Positions 13,195 to 25,429 of a stretch of 64,000 bases of DNA are shown in pieces. Each line of letters starts with the position of its first letter. The stretch's first letter is position 1. The notes below the pieces were generated by a model. That model saw only the letters and a program-made list of their open reading frames with translations. It made no database searches and was not told the origin of the DNA. The translations under genes were made by a program, and so were the position numbers. Source of the stretch: Tretioscincus oriximinensis (taxonomy: Eukaryota > Chordata > Lepidosauria > Squamata > Gymnophthalmidae); the NCBI GenBank assembly GCA_022410635.1, contig JAJVDF010000417.1:1007370-1071369 (forward strand), written 5' to 3'.

Positions 13195-13343
13195 CCTCNT
13201 TATCCCTTCCATGGTGCACAGGAAGTTGTGTCCTTCTCATTGCTCCCTTCTGGGAGCAGCGAGATGGGAGCGCAACTCCTAAAGCNTCACCTCTCACCTC
13301 CCCGAACAACTGGATGCGCTTGCAGATTTGCCGTCGGTGAACA

Positions 13344-15232
13344 CATTTCTATTAAAAATGTTTCAAGTAAGAATTTNAAACAAGCATAATAAAATCATAA
13401 AATCAGTGACAATGGCACAAAAAGAAAATGCTTAAATTTCAGCAGATATGAGGAATTAAAATTTAAATCACACTATAGAAAATTGATTTGATGTCATTTC
13501 ATTTTAATAATAATTTGTTTCTTGTCCTAGGAATTCCTATTAGCGATGTTAGAAATCTATACAATTTTTCCACACACACTGTATTATCTAGATTTTCACA
13601 TTGGAAAACTCTAGATAATAGAGTAAGCCATCGATCAGTGAATAATACTCTCTTTTTAAAAAATGTTACCTTCAGCAGCATTCCTTAGTTTCATATAATT
13701 TCCATACACTCCATACCTCCAGCTTCATAGGTTTTTTAACTAAGGTGCAGTGGTCACCCATAAAGCTAACAATTTGCCTATACAATGTGAGACTGAAGTT
13801 TAGTGAGAAAGGTTCTGCTGAACATGAACCTTATGGACACAATTAGAGTTGGTCTACAGGATTATTTCATCTACTAGAGCTTCAAAAATTCTTTTTAAGA
13901 ACCCACATTATAACTAAAGTTCTCAACTAATAGATGGAATTCAGTTATGCCCTTATAGCAATCTATTGCACCTGTTCAGTTGTTTTGAACTTTACAGACT
14001 TAGTAAATATTAAATCCACCTTGTTAAAAAAATCAGCTCAATTGGATAGTAAAGTATATCAGTATGCAATAGTGGGGTATCCCATTGGGCTGCAAATCCT
14101 GTCATCAGGCTGGGTGACAAAATCCATTAATTTCTACCACAGACATCCCAATATAGATTGCATTANGCACTAAAGGCTCTTAATTGAGTTTTATCTCCTA
14201 CAGATTTCTCTGGAGAAACCACTGGCATTTTTATCTATGAAGGTTCTCTGCTTGGCAAACTTGCTATTGGAGGTTCCCCACAGTCAAGGCCAGCTGTGCA
14301 AGCTGCTGTTGCAAATTTTTGTTAAGATGTTGTATTTATATATATCTTTTTATTTATTTAGGTGGCAACAAACTGTTTCTATTCTGGGATATTTGCCAGT
14401 AATGGAGAGCAGAAATGATAGTAACAGTTAAGGTCAAATTTATTATCAATGAAAAACCTAGTGATTCAGTCAGTCTCCTCAGGTAGCAAAATACTATAAT
14501 TTTTCATGGGTAGTCCAACAGAGAGGTCAGAATGCATGGATAAAAGTTCAAGAGTTAAAAAGAGTGCTTGATATTAAAGAATTGCTTCCAACAAAGGTGT
14601 CAATTGTGCAGGCTTAGTATTGATCTCAGAACCTTGACAATCTTTGTCCAGTTCACACCTAGAGTCGCTTAGATTCTTTCTCCCTTGTGTTGCTAATTAA
14701 ACTGGTAGGCATGTTTGTCTATGATCTCTAACAACCTTCTATGAAAGGGAGATATTTGGGAACTACCTCATCTGAAGCTTCCTCAGACTTCTTTCAATCT
14801 GCTGCAACTCTTTGCTCACAGAGAATGCCAGTGGCTGTAGTTTGATAAGTGCAGCAATTGTGTCACATTACAAGGCCCTGCACTTTCTGCTAGCTGAAAG
14901 CCAATCAGCATTTTACAATTTGCATGCTGAAGCTCTGAGGCAGCTTCTCTTTCAGACTTTACAAAATGAAGTCTGACTAAATCACATGATATGCGGTGGC
15001 TATTTACTCCGCANTAAAGAACTTTGGAGTGCATGGAGCACTGGACATATGCACTTCCGTGGGGTGGACACCTCCAAAGTACTGTATATTGGGCTTGGGG
15101 ATCAGGCCTAAGACAATGTCTTTGGGTGGTGAAATAATTTCCATCGAAACAGTTTACTCTCACTTTTGCCACCCATTAGGTTTAATGGATGAATAGTTAA
15201 GTCTGCAGAGGAGAACACCTCATGATGTTCTC
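13344..15232. other. Unannotated AT-rich stretch
   Basis: No gene or repeat family is recognised. A hairpin lies at 13583-13619 (attatctagattttc pairing with gaaaactctagataat, one bulge, loop acattg). Confidence 0.5.
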
Positions 15233-15471
15233 TAGAGCCAGTTTGATGTAGTGGTTAGAGTGTTGGACTCTTATCTGGTAGTCTCCTGGTTCAAATTCCC
15301 CATTCCTCCATGAAAGCCAGATGGGTGACCTTGGACCAGTCACAGTTCTTTAGAACTCTCTCAGCCCCACCTTCTTCACAGGGTGTATTATGGAGAGTGT
15401 AACAAAAGCTGTATGTGCTGCCCTTTAGTTGGCCAGCCTGAGACCTTTGGGTATAGGGTGGGATATAAGTA

Positions 15472-15510
<39 letters not shown>
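15233..15510 (+). mobile_element. tRNA-derived squamate SINE with (AAAT)n tail
   Basis: It begins gagccagtttgatgtagtgg and continues ttagagtgttggactc, then ggttcaaattcc, a B-box-like pol III element. Next come the typical body blocks gtgaccttggaccagtcac and tctcagccccacc, then ggtgggatataagtat and a pure (AAAT)n tail to 15510. The gtagtggtta segment is the A-box region. This head and body are very common in lizard genomes. The copy is close to full length and well preserved. Confidence 0.85.
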
Positions 15511-15511
<1 letters not shown>

Positions 15512-15849
15512 ACAAACTATTCTCAGTTAGCAGACTTGGTCAACATTTTTGTTGGTTCACCTGAAAGGAAGAATGTATGAGACAATGATAGCTTCTAGCT
15601 TTAACAGTAAGTGAAATTTGCAGGAATGGCAGTTGAGGTCAAGGTGTGCAGATGACATCTTATGTTTGATGTTTGTTTGATGCTTGATGTTTTGTCATTG
15701 TTGGCCACTTTCGGATTGGGTTCTCTGAGGGGCAGCTAGCAAAGATTCATCATTTTTCCCTGTAATATCTCACTGCAGGTTGACCCCTCAACCCTTCAAG
15801 GCAAAAAGCTGCTGAAGTAGGTAACAGTAAATCAGTTCTGTATTTCTGC
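15511..15849. other. Unannotated stretch
   Basis: No recognised feature; a short tttgatgtttgtttgatg repeat lies near 15665. Confidence 0.4.
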
Positions 15850-16095
15850 CAAGATTACTTACTTCTGGGGATTGAAATGGCAACCAATGGCTTACCAGGC
15901 AATTTCTTCCACTAGTGAACAACAGTCACTCCCAGACACCAGAAGCACCTCTATGCAGGTTTCTCATGATATAGAAATGCCTACTTCTGGTGATAGAGTG
16001 GTGATTGAAGTGACAACCCTTTCTTTTTCAAACAGTTTGGCCTTTCAATGAGTTGCAGTCCTTCTCAGACTCCATAAAAAACTCTATGCAGATTT
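15850..16095. repeat. Diverged tandem duplication, unit about 125 bp
   Basis: Two adjacent blocks share the order tacttctggg/tacttctggtg, gattgaaatg/gattgaagtg, caacc, agtcactcccagac/agtccttctcagac and ctctatgcaggttt/ctctatgcagattt. The overall match is imperfect, indicating an old duplication. Confidence 0.55.
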
Positions 16096-16135
16096 ATTAG
16101 CAACCTTCTACCTACAAGAACAAGCCTGGTACACT

Positions 16136-16330
16136 GTTATACAATTTTGTGAAGAGAAGACATTGGACACTTGTTATGTTGGTATGCCACTTCGTGAAAG
16201 CAAGTATATGCATAGTGAGAATGCACTGAACACATTTGTTACACTTTGGGAACGCAAGTGAAAACACACTGAACTCATTACAGTGTTATGCCACTTTGTG
16301 AAAGGAAAGTGTCCGTCACATAAATGAGAA
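16136..16330. repeat. Degenerate minisatellite, four units of about 45-57 bp
   Basis: Units start near 16136, 16179, 16236 and 16283 with gttatacaattttgtgaag, tatgccacttcgtgaaag, tgttacactttgggaacg and tatgccactttgtgaaag. Each is followed by an A-rich stretch and a cactgaac or gacac block. Confidence 0.6.
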
Positions 16331-18136
16331 GTTCCAGGATCATCACTCAAAGATTGCTCATTTGTTATTGCCATGTGCAACTGGCTTGCATCTCCCATTC
16401 AGATGAAGGATAATAAACAGTGAGGAAGCCACTTCTATGGGCACCAGTGCAGGCATACAATAGCATTTGTTTACCTGCCTCCAAAGCTGCTTTATAGCCC
16501 TACCTCCTACCCCACAACTTCCCACCCATCACAACAGCCCTTATCAAAGCACCAGATGATAGCTAAGAACTGCCCCATCACTGTTGGCCCACACTGCAGT
16601 TGGGGGAAAGTCATTTTAATTTTGGGTGCAACTAAGAGTGTTCTAAATGTTCAGACCACTTCATTTCTTGCTATATAAAGCTTACTTTTTCCATGAAAAA
16701 ATGCCTAAAACAGTTTATTGCAAATGTTATTTTTTATATATATATTCTGTATTACCAAATTATAAGTGCACTTTATATCTAAGTGTTTCTCATATAGAGA
16801 CGACACATTTATTATTTTAATTTGCAAAACATTGGTACAAAATGCAGAGATGCTCGAGATTAGAGAGACATATTGGGCAACAGGTAATGAAAATAATAAA
16901 ACTGACAATGTGGCCAATGCTATTATTTATGAATTGCTTAAAGCTTACTGTTTTACATAATTACTTGCTCGTTGAAAATTGTATTCATGTGCACAGAAAA
17001 CAACATTTTCCCCACACTCTTTTAAAGCTTGGAATAATTTCATTTGATCAAGGCTTATTTGGAAATTATTTCTCCATATTTATATCTATTTATATTGAAC
17101 ATACTATTACATAAACTATAGATATATCTTTGATNATTTATATACATATAGGCAGACAAAATGGGGGAATAAAAGTACCAAAATGTGCTAGAAAAGAGCA
17201 AGTTTGGTCATTCACCCTAAAAAGAAATTTGGTTTTCCTTTTATTATGGATTTGATTGTGTTCACTGACAGTTCATTAACCCTTATTTGAATAAATGGAA
17301 AATTTGGAATGTCATACACATGGAGAAAGCTGTATCCTAATTACAGCAAAATTATATTCATGTGGATTTTTATATCTCAGATGCATTCATTTTGGTAATG
17401 CAGCTTTTGTACATGTTCGATTAATACTTGTTAACTTTTTAAAGTAATGTCATGCTCTCCTCACCCGCTGTTTGTCGTGGCTGTGCAAATTATTCAGCTG
17501 AGGCTCTTCATTCTCTGTGTTTGAGGAAATAACTGGTGGCAGTGAGAATATTAGACCAAGTTAGTTCTGTCCAAACAATGGCAGCACATTGATGGCATAC
17601 ACACTTGAAGAGCAGGAATAACTACTCATTATTTTTGCATCCCCTTTACAATGGTCTTTCAAGAGCTTATGATGGAGGAGTGGATAGCAGTCTGTAGAAC
17701 CATAATGATATTATATCTGGCCAATACACCAAATGATTCACGCTTTTTCTGACCTTGTTCTTCAAGGCTGAATTACATTCCTGCAATTACATAATTTAGA
17801 TACAATGAGTTTGGTAGCAAAAACTAACATCCAATGCCTGTAGTTATTTTACTCATGACTGTTTTATAAGTATTCATATCATCTCCATTTACACTTTTAT
17901 TTTAGAGAAATAAACTGTTGAAAAGTCCATTAGTGTTCAAATATAACTTGTGAATAGATGCTTTAAGAAATCAGAAGGCTATTTTAGAGTAAGTCCACAA
18001 TAGTTTCTCCCCACTCCATTAAACGTTTTTACTTACCGTCATTGATGTTTATATTATTAGAGAACAGCAGAATACTGTTAAATCAAACTAAGACTGTATC
18101 CTTACTACATCTGAAACTCAGTAATTGTAGTCTATT
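16331..18136. other. Unannotated AT-rich stretch, about 1.8 kb
   Basis: No recognised repeat or coding pattern. Frames of 60-90 codons around 16700-17110 are AT-composition artefacts. Confidence 0.5.
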
Positions 18137-18243
18137 TCAGAGAAATAGCTGTGTTAGTCCAGTAGAAAGTCCAGCCAAGGGTNTAGTAGCACTTTGAGAC
18201 TAACAGGAGAAAAGTGGGTGGCATAAGCTTTCATAGACACGTC
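18137..18243 (+). repeat. Short interspersed repeat (GTGTTAGTC...CTTTCATAGACA family)
   Basis: It contains agaaatagctgtgttagtcc, gtagcactttgagactaac and ataagctttcatagacac in order. It is the same family as at 8754 and 22630, with a better preserved left part. Confidence 0.65.
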
Positions 18244-18272
18244 AGTAATTGAAGTAGTTGTAGTAGCAGCAG

Positions 18273-18274
<2 letters not shown>

Positions 18275-18313
<39 letters not shown>

Positions 18314-18314
18314 G
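18275..18314. repeat. (TTA)n microsatellite
   Basis: About 13 units of tta, uninterrupted. Confidence 0.9.
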
Positions 18315-20085
18315 CACTTTTAATTAGACAAAACTAATTAATTTACTCCAGGATAATTCACAAGAACAGCCTACTTGCAATTACTGATAGTGTGGCAAAT
18401 AAAAAACAACTGATAGACTAGTGGGAGGTAGTAAATTGTCAATCAGGGCCATAGACTTTCGACTCCCTCTCTGATTCTGCAGCAGATACCACTGCGTTTT
18501 ACAAATGGTAGCCAAAGGTACGACCAATCTCACGACAACCAGCCTTTGAACATGGGGCACAGAGCTGATTTGTGCCAAAGAATTGTACAAAGTATTGGAT
18601 GATGAAGTGTTGCAAGCACAGAGCATGACCAATTTTATGGGAGACACACTTTATTCTATATTGTTACCTAGAAGAATACATATTGCTATGAGTATTGTAA
18701 TCATAAATACCTGCAGCTAGTATGTCAGATCTACTCATTTCTGGATAGAGATAGTCTAACTTTAATAGTGGATATCCTTGATAATAATTTTACAGGAATA
18801 AATTTATGCATTGATATCAGATTGGTCTTGAATATGGTCAAGAAACTATACATATTTTAGAATGGGTAATAATTGAATTTAGGAGATAAGGTAAGAAGAT
18901 AGCTATTCCAGGAAAATTCTAATACAGAAACAATTTCTTCGTGAGTTTTCAAGATTTCATTCCAGATTATGTCAAGACTGCCAAGGGCACATGTGAGAAT
19001 CCCAACATAGGTAACCCCAGAATGTTTTAAGCTTTTACTGGACACAGCCTGGAAGATTTTCTGATCCAATTCTGACAATTTTATGCATTGAAATGTTTCT
19101 GAGATTGCCTCTTGATGAAACTACACTCTCGAAAGAGCAGTTATTTGTCACTGTGCTTTCTATGTACAATAACAGCTTTAAAAAATGAAATAAGACTTGT
19201 ATATATAGTTCTTGTGAAATGAACCATTTGAATTGAAGTAGACCTTCTGTATTTAAGCTTTTAGGACAAGTGAAAACTCTTGTGTTTGCCCATCATTTTC
19301 TTTTGAACTACAAAAACCAAAGTTTTATAGGGATCATGTCATTGTTACTGCTGCTGTTGTGGAATATATAGTGCTGTTTTATTATGTAACTAGAATCATA
19401 TCTATTTTCATGTTTTTCAGATAGGGATTTAGACAAAACCAACTCAGAACATTTCACATTTGAAACAGTGAACTCTGGCTGTTTGGAACTCAGAACAAAA
19501 ACACCCTTTCAAGTTAGAACATTCTGAAATTTGACAAAATGGAGTCAGCTTTAACTTCCACCAACAGTCAGCTGCTTGGCAGGAAAGGTAGGGCAGCTGT
19601 AGGACTGCTGTCATAAAAGGTTAAATCAATCCTTTCTCCTTATTTTCAATAAACCACTGAATGACAGATTTTTTTTAATTTCCCCACTTGGATAGTTATC
19701 ATGACCACCAAACAAAATAGACAGAAAGGAAACTTCTCTTTTGGTTTGCTGCTCCATCTGTAAAGTGAAATTAAGTTTTCATTCCAGAAATTCATGGGCA
19801 TGGAATACTGGCTGCTACATTTTTAAAACCTTAAAACCATGGACAGGTATCTTAAAGTTCTGTATGGGTTATGAGACTTATTTTCAAAGACTAATTTTCA
19901 AAGCTTTTCTAGCTTCACACTTGGAGGGAAAACAGCATAACCAAAGAATGCGTTTCTCCATTCCAAAAGAAGGATGTAGTATGATCTCATGTTCCCTTAT
20001 GCAAAATTTCAAAGTTCTTTACAAATATATGGGTTGCTAGATGGGGTGAAAGGAGAGTAATAGTTTTGTGACTGCAGAGGATTAA
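18315..20085. other. Unannotated AT-rich stretch
   Basis: No recognised repeat, RNA or coding feature. Confidence 0.5.
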
Positions 20086-20170
20086 TGTTGTTGTTGTTGT
20101 TGTTGTTGTTAATAATGATGATAATGATTATCATCATCATCTGTTGTCTGTTGTTGTTGTTGTTGTTATT
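20086..20170. repeat. Compound (TTG)n / (ATC)n microsatellite
   Basis: Two (TTG)n runs at about 20088-20110 and 20144-20167 flank a stretch with gatgataatgattatcatc, which is itself an imperfect palindrome. Confidence 0.85.
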
Positions 20171-22029
20171 TTTAATCCAGAGTCTGTGTCCTGATGGATT
20201 AAAAAATGGGATCAGACACAGTCAATACTGGCTCCATTCCCCGCTCCTTGTTTAAATTAAATAGTCCTGCCTGGCTTTTTCAGGCAAGCTGCAAATGGCC
20301 AGGGGTTGGGGACTGGGAGGTTCAGCAAACAACGTTTGCCTTTACACAAACCGCTTCAAAAAGCCTATAGATGGCTATTGGGCAGTAAGAGCTTCTAGCC
20401 CTCCCTTTCCCCTCCTCATGACTAAATGTCTGAAATGACACCTCTGGGGGAATGAACAATTGTTCTGAGTCTGAGAAAACCCCAAAACAAATGAGGCTAG
20501 AAAACTTAGTTCGTGGTTGGCAGAAAAGTGATGGAACTGAATCCTAGATACAAGACTATTTTCTTCAATGGGGACAGGACTGGAGTCAACAGCTATGACA
20601 GAAAATCAATAAGCATGTCTGCCCAATGAAATGCTATTTCACATTAAAACTGGAGTGTTGGCCTTGTCTGGATGTTTCTTGAGACAGAATTAATGCAACA
20701 TAAAAATAATAAAGTACATGGAAAAGCTGTATATAAGCCGACTGGAAATGCATGCCATAAGAAAGAGAGGGTATCAGTGCATCAGTGCAGAACATTAATA
20801 GAAACAACAGCAATAATAATTCCCATTCTCCTCCTTCTTTGATCCAAAGAGGTAGTTTGATGGTGGTAGCACAAGGCAAGTTAAAATGTAGAATAAGCCC
20901 TTGTTCTGGATTCCATTGTTGCATTTCAATAAATGATCCAAATGTTTGACACTGATAAAACTGTATGCCTCAACCTCACCCTTCTTAAGGGAAAGAAACA
21001 ACAGCATGTCTCCTTCCTGTGGTAGAATTCAAATATGTAGCTGAACTAATCTGGATCAGAACTTAATTGGTAGAAAAAAAGTGAGATTCTTCTTCAGATG
21101 CATGGANTGATCCAATGCCTAGAAATAGACTGGGTCCAAGTCACANCAGAANTGGAATATTTTCACAAATNCTATTTCCTTCATGTGAGGCTGAACAATG
21201 ACTTCCTGTCACACATATAATACCACTTAACACCCAAGAATATTCATCTCTTTTCTGTTTCCCAGCTAGCATCTCTTCTTTGCAACTCTCTGACCAGTTT
21301 ATCACACACAACACTTTAACAACCACCATTATATTGAACCTAGCAGTTTAATACCACTCCTTTTTTCATTTCTATAACTATTAACAGATAAGAGCATACA
21401 TACATAGCTTGCCTATGGAAATCTGTTTCTAGGTGCTTGTTCAATCGTGCCTGTGCTGTTGTCCCAGAACTCTAGCCCCCAGGACCCTTTATCTCATCTA
21501 ATCTGAAGGCTATCATAATTATGATGCCTTCACTTGGATCTTTTTCCTTTATAAAATGTAGGGTTTATTCATAATCTATAAACACTGAGATTCTTTTAAA
21601 ACTGTTTTACTTTCATCTTAAATTCAGCTGACATGAACTTGGGAAATGAACTTGAGAACANCTGATAATCCACTAAATACATATGCAAGGGAGGTAACGA
21701 GGTAAGTCTTGATACTTTACATTTTAAATCAGTAATCCAGCTGCACTTTTTATTGTTCTTGTTGTTGTAAAAGAGATATAATTCACATATCATTTAAGAA
21801 AATGCATGTCAGAACGTTCTCCCTCTAGTAGCAAACAAAGGGAAAGGAAATCTGATCCTGAGTGACAGACTCGCCTAAGGTGATTATTTCCATTTTATCA
21901 TATATATTAAAAAAAGAAAGAACGAATGAAAAATGTCCCTCTAAAGCTTTTTTCTCATACACAACAAATTAAAAGACTCTAAATTTCAACTCAAGGTCCT
22001 GTGTATTGTTTCATAATTGTAAATAGGGA
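20171..22029. other. Unannotated stretch
   Basis: No family is recognised. A somewhat GC-richer part at 20180-20540 might be an old repeat but has no ends I can define. Confidence 0.45.
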
Positions 22030-22078
22030 AGAAAGAAAGAAAGAAGGAAGGAAGGAAAGAAAGAAAGAAAGAAAGAAT
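22030..22078. repeat. (GAAA)n/(GGAA)n microsatellite
   Basis: gaaagaaagaaag followed by aaggaaggaagg and a return to gaaa units. Confidence 0.9.
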
Positions 22079-22629
22079 ACAAGGCAATGTAGTTTTCATG
22101 AGGGATACTGAATCCCCTCATTTACATAAGAATGCAAAGTTAATTGTGTTACAGATATCCCACTTTCCCAAAGGATTTCATTAAGCATGCTGAAACATGC
22201 TGAGAATATCACTTAACTGTCAGTTTGGATAATCATGGAAAATCAGCTTGAAATACAAGAAACACAGAACATAACTTAATATCTCTAAAATACATTACTG
22301 TGGGTTTTTGGGGTTTTTTTGCATTCTGTTAAATTATTTCAGGAAATATGTGGTCAGTCTCTTGACAAGAGCTATGTGTACNACATGCATGTTATACCAA
22401 ATCTACCAAGATCTTTGCAAATTAGCTTGACTAGACAAACATATCAGCTTTCTTCTGCTTAACAAGTTACAGTTTCTTAAGGAACACCAACAATAAAACT
22501 GCAACGTCTTATTTGGACTGCACTCCAACCACAATATTCTTATAATACTGAAAATAATTAAAAGAGAGAGAGAATAAGAGAAAACATAATGGCATGACAA
22601 TGGCAAATAAATTTATGTTGCCAGGAATA
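22079..22629. other. Unannotated AT-rich stretch
   Basis: No recognised feature. Confidence 0.45.
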
Positions 22630-22754
22630 TATCTGAAGAAGTAGACCTGTCTANGAAAGCTTATGCCAATCACTTTTCTCAAGTTAGTCTCAAAGTGCTG
22701 CTAGCTCCTTTGCTGGACTTTCTGTTAGACTAACACGGCTATTTCTCTGAAATT
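22630..22754 (-). repeat. Short interspersed repeat (GTGTTAGTC family), reversed
   Basis: gaagaagtagacctgtct, gaaagcttatgcc, agttagtctcaaagtgctgc and agactaacacggctatttc appear in the order expected for the reverse complement of the repeat at 18137-18243. This is the most complete copy in the window. Confidence 0.7.
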
Positions 22755-23933
22755 GACTACCAAGGAATACAGTTGACATTATAAAAAGCAACAAGTGTAT
22801 TCGTAAGTTCACATAAAAAAGTGGGATACGATTGGGACAGATTTTACATATAACCAAAGTATACTGTCTCCTGTCTCCAGGAGTATATTCTTTGTTTGAT
22901 TATAGGCAAGGTAGAGATAGAGAGAGATGAAAGATAAATCTCTACTTTTCTATAGAGTATGGTTGCCACAGTTCAAATATGGCAGCCCAGGAGCCCTTGC
23001 TCTGCCTCGTCCCTCACCCTATGTCAGCTTTCCCCCACCAAAGCTGTGTACGTTTCCCCAAACAGACACACATTTTTAAAAAAATAAACGCAGGCATTTA
23101 ATGATCCTCATTCTCTGCACCTCCTCCCCTCTCCTTAGCACTTACCAGGATTGTGACACTGATTGCAGTAATGAAAAAAGGCATTAGCCAACCGCTGGAT
23201 AGTGAGAATGTCAAGCATTACTTTATTGGCTTGCACAACCTGCTTGTCCATGCAGGTACAGTAGGTGTTGGTCGTTTGGTTGCCATGACATGACACTTGC
23301 GTGCCTGTCCATCATAACTCTAGCTCCAGAAGCAAGAGCATGGGAGTAGTCAGCAAATGACTGAGGAGCTTCTTTGTCTTTACTTTCTGGGCTGGCCTGC
23401 TGGTTGTTGCACATATACTCACAAGCATCCACTTCCACCCACAGCATACATATTAGGCTCTTTGGCAGAAGAGAAGCCCGGGACCCATGATTTTTAAAAA
23501 TTGGGTTGTCAGTTCCAATGTTTAAAAAAATATAACGTTTCCTGGGAATCCAAAATTTATCTCAAACTCTAATATCCTAGGGCTGTCCTACCCTGCCAAA
23601 TATATAATGATCCTACTACAGAGACAATTTTCTGNATAGAAAGACAAGACAATATAATAATCACTCTAGAACTTGTCAGAGAATTTGAAATGGTTATACA
23701 AGTAAATTCATAATACTAGTGAAATAAACCGATTACCCTAGCTTCCCTTCTTCATGTTCCTCCTTGCCTCTTCCTATGTCCTTTACTGTTCCTGCCTCTG
23801 AGCTGGTTCAGGTTCCATGGCAACTGTTGTCAGCCTAGCCCTGGCTTTAGAATGTTGATGATTTCGCTCCAGGCACTGGGGTTCTTCTAAATATTGTCTA
23901 TTTGCAGAGCTTCCATGAATTATTGTGACTAGA
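22755..23933. other. Unannotated stretch
   Basis: Somewhat GC-richer between 22960 and 23470 but without recognisable termini. No coding feature. Confidence 0.45.
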
Positions 23934-25429
23934 TATACTCTACTCACAAAAAGTTAGGGATAGTTGGCTTTGGGTAGGAAGTTTTAGATGAACATAATAG
24001 TTTTTTTAAAAAATTTGCAAACGTACCAAATGACGCCATCTGTGCACTTTAGAAAGCACATGTGCAACTGATCAGTGTTTCAGTATTGTTGGCACAATTC
24101 ACTGATTTCTAACAAGGAGCTGAACCAGCCAATCAACAGAGGGAATGAATTTGAATTGTGATTTGAACAGTATTCCTCATCAGGTCAGACACGTGTTGAC
24201 ATCATGAGACAAAGACAACACCTTACAATGGAGCAACACTACCTTGCCATTGCAAGACTACAAGCAGGATGTTCCCAGACGCAAATGGCCACTGAGCTTA
24301 GAGTGACACAGAGTGTCATCAGCAGGTTGCAACAGCAATACAGAGAGAGTGGAAGAGTCACAGAAAGGCACAGAAGTGAGCGTTCTTTGACAACATCACA
24401 CACTGATGACCTCTTCATTGTAAACAATGTCCTGAGGAACAGCATGATGGATGCCACAGAACTCCAGACACGTTTAAGGGAGGTGAGAGGCACCCAAGTG
24501 TCACGTCAGACCATTTGCAAACATTTACATCAGCACAGTCTGTGTGCTAGATGCTCAGCAAAGGTGCATAAACATATCACCAGGCACAGGCATTGTTGTC
24601 TTGCCTGGGCCACAGAACATCTATGTTGGTTGAAGGTGGTCCTTGGTGCTGTTCAGTGATGAACGTTGTTCCACTCTGCACAGAAATGGTGGCCATCAAC
24701 GATGCTGGAGACGTCAAAGAGAGTGCTATGCATCAGCCAATGTTTTCATCAGATGGCCTTTTGGTGGTGGTATTACAGTGTGGGGAGGTGTGTCTAGTCA
24801 AAACAGAACTGCCCTACATTTTGTGGACGGTACAGTGACAAGCCGCTGCTATTTGAATAANATCATTAATCCAGTCATTGTGCCTCTGAATAAACAACAC
24901 AGGGGTAATTTCATCTTCATGGATGACCATGCTCCAGCTCATTGAGGTTGCATCATTAGGGAATTGTTGTTGGAGGCTGGGGTACCTTGAATGGAGTGAC
25001 CAGCACAGTCTCCATACCTGAACCCCCTGGAAAGTCTCTGGGATCTGCTGAATCACCATGTAGAGGCTTGTACCCTTGTACCCCTGAACTTCAATGACCT
25101 GAGGGGTGCCCTTCAAGAAGAGTGNGATGGCATATCTCAGCAGTCAATAACCTGACATGTGAACAGCATGAGACATTGTTGTCAAACTGTAATTGATGCT
25201 CAGGGCCACATGACACGTTATTGAGACTGTATCATTTTTGTTTGGGTTATGCCCTCCACTGTTTTTGGATTTTGTTAAATGAATTGCTAATAATAAGGAA
25301 AACATCATTGCATGAGCTGACTGAAATGCCCTACTTTCAGGATACAATATCACTGTAGCATGCAATCTCACATTTTCCATAACTGTCACCCAACAGCCAC
25401 ATATCCTAACTTTTTTTTAGTAGTACATA
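23934..25429 (+). mobile_element. Tc1-family DNA transposon, full-length but dead
   Basis: Terminal inverted repeats of about 27 bp end with aaaaagttaggga on the left (tactctactcac...) and, on the right, tcctaactttttttt. Both are flanked by the TA dinucleotide expected for Tc1/mariner (23934-23935, 25428-25429). The length of about 1.5 kb and the single internal transposase fit an autonomous Tc1 element. The coding region has one frameshift and four in-frame TGA codons, so it cannot now make transposase. Confidence 0.9.
24204..25224 (+). pseudogene. Tc1-like transposase (DD34E), frameshifted
   Basis: The N-terminal part (24204 to about 24640) begins MRQRQHLTMEQ and contains a helix-turn-helix (ARLQAGCSQTQMATEL, then VISRLQQQYRESGRV) as in paired-like Tc1 DNA-binding domains. 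After a frameshift near 24640 the catalytic core continues: first Asp in LFSDER, WGGVS, second Asp in FMDDHAPAH, Glu in SPYLNPLESLWD. Counting gives 34 residues between the second Asp and the Glu. In-frame TGA codons lie at 24943, 24988, 24997 and 25153. The reading ends at TGA 25222-25224, so the original protein was about 340 residues, normal for Tc1. Family members excise and integrate the element at TA. Confidence 0.9.

Larger units (their letters stand above)
12066..13343 (-). mobile_element. LTR-like family, near-complete copy b (interrupted)
   Basis: The outer ends are tgttcacttgctgg (left) and gccgtcggtgaaca (right), that is TG...CA with a TGTTCAC inverted repeat. In minus orientation the order is: 5' end, TATA box ctataaaag (13186-13195), GC-rich leader, a hAT-like insertion (12732-13015), a body with ggggcacccataagggg, then gccaagatactgcacctgc, aataaatg near 12130, and a 3' end tgtcaccagc. 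The same order occurs in copies c, d and e. A solo LTR with TATA box and poly(A) signal is the best guess, but no target duplication is evident and no retroviral genes are present. Confidence 0.65.

Noticed and set aside
12853..13309. Ala/Gly/Pro-rich frames
   Set aside because: They run through the GC-rich hAT-like insertion and LTR-like promoter; no protein family fits.
13583..13619. Hairpin as a microRNA or terminator
   Set aside because: The 15-16 bp stem with a 6-base loop is too short for a typical pre-miRNA, and no gene is adjacent.
15233..15510. tRNA gene
   Set aside because: A- and B-box-like sequences are present, but the cloverleaf is not intact and the body and AAAT tail identify a SINE. 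The same applies to the heads at 45282, 49581, 31870 and 63936.
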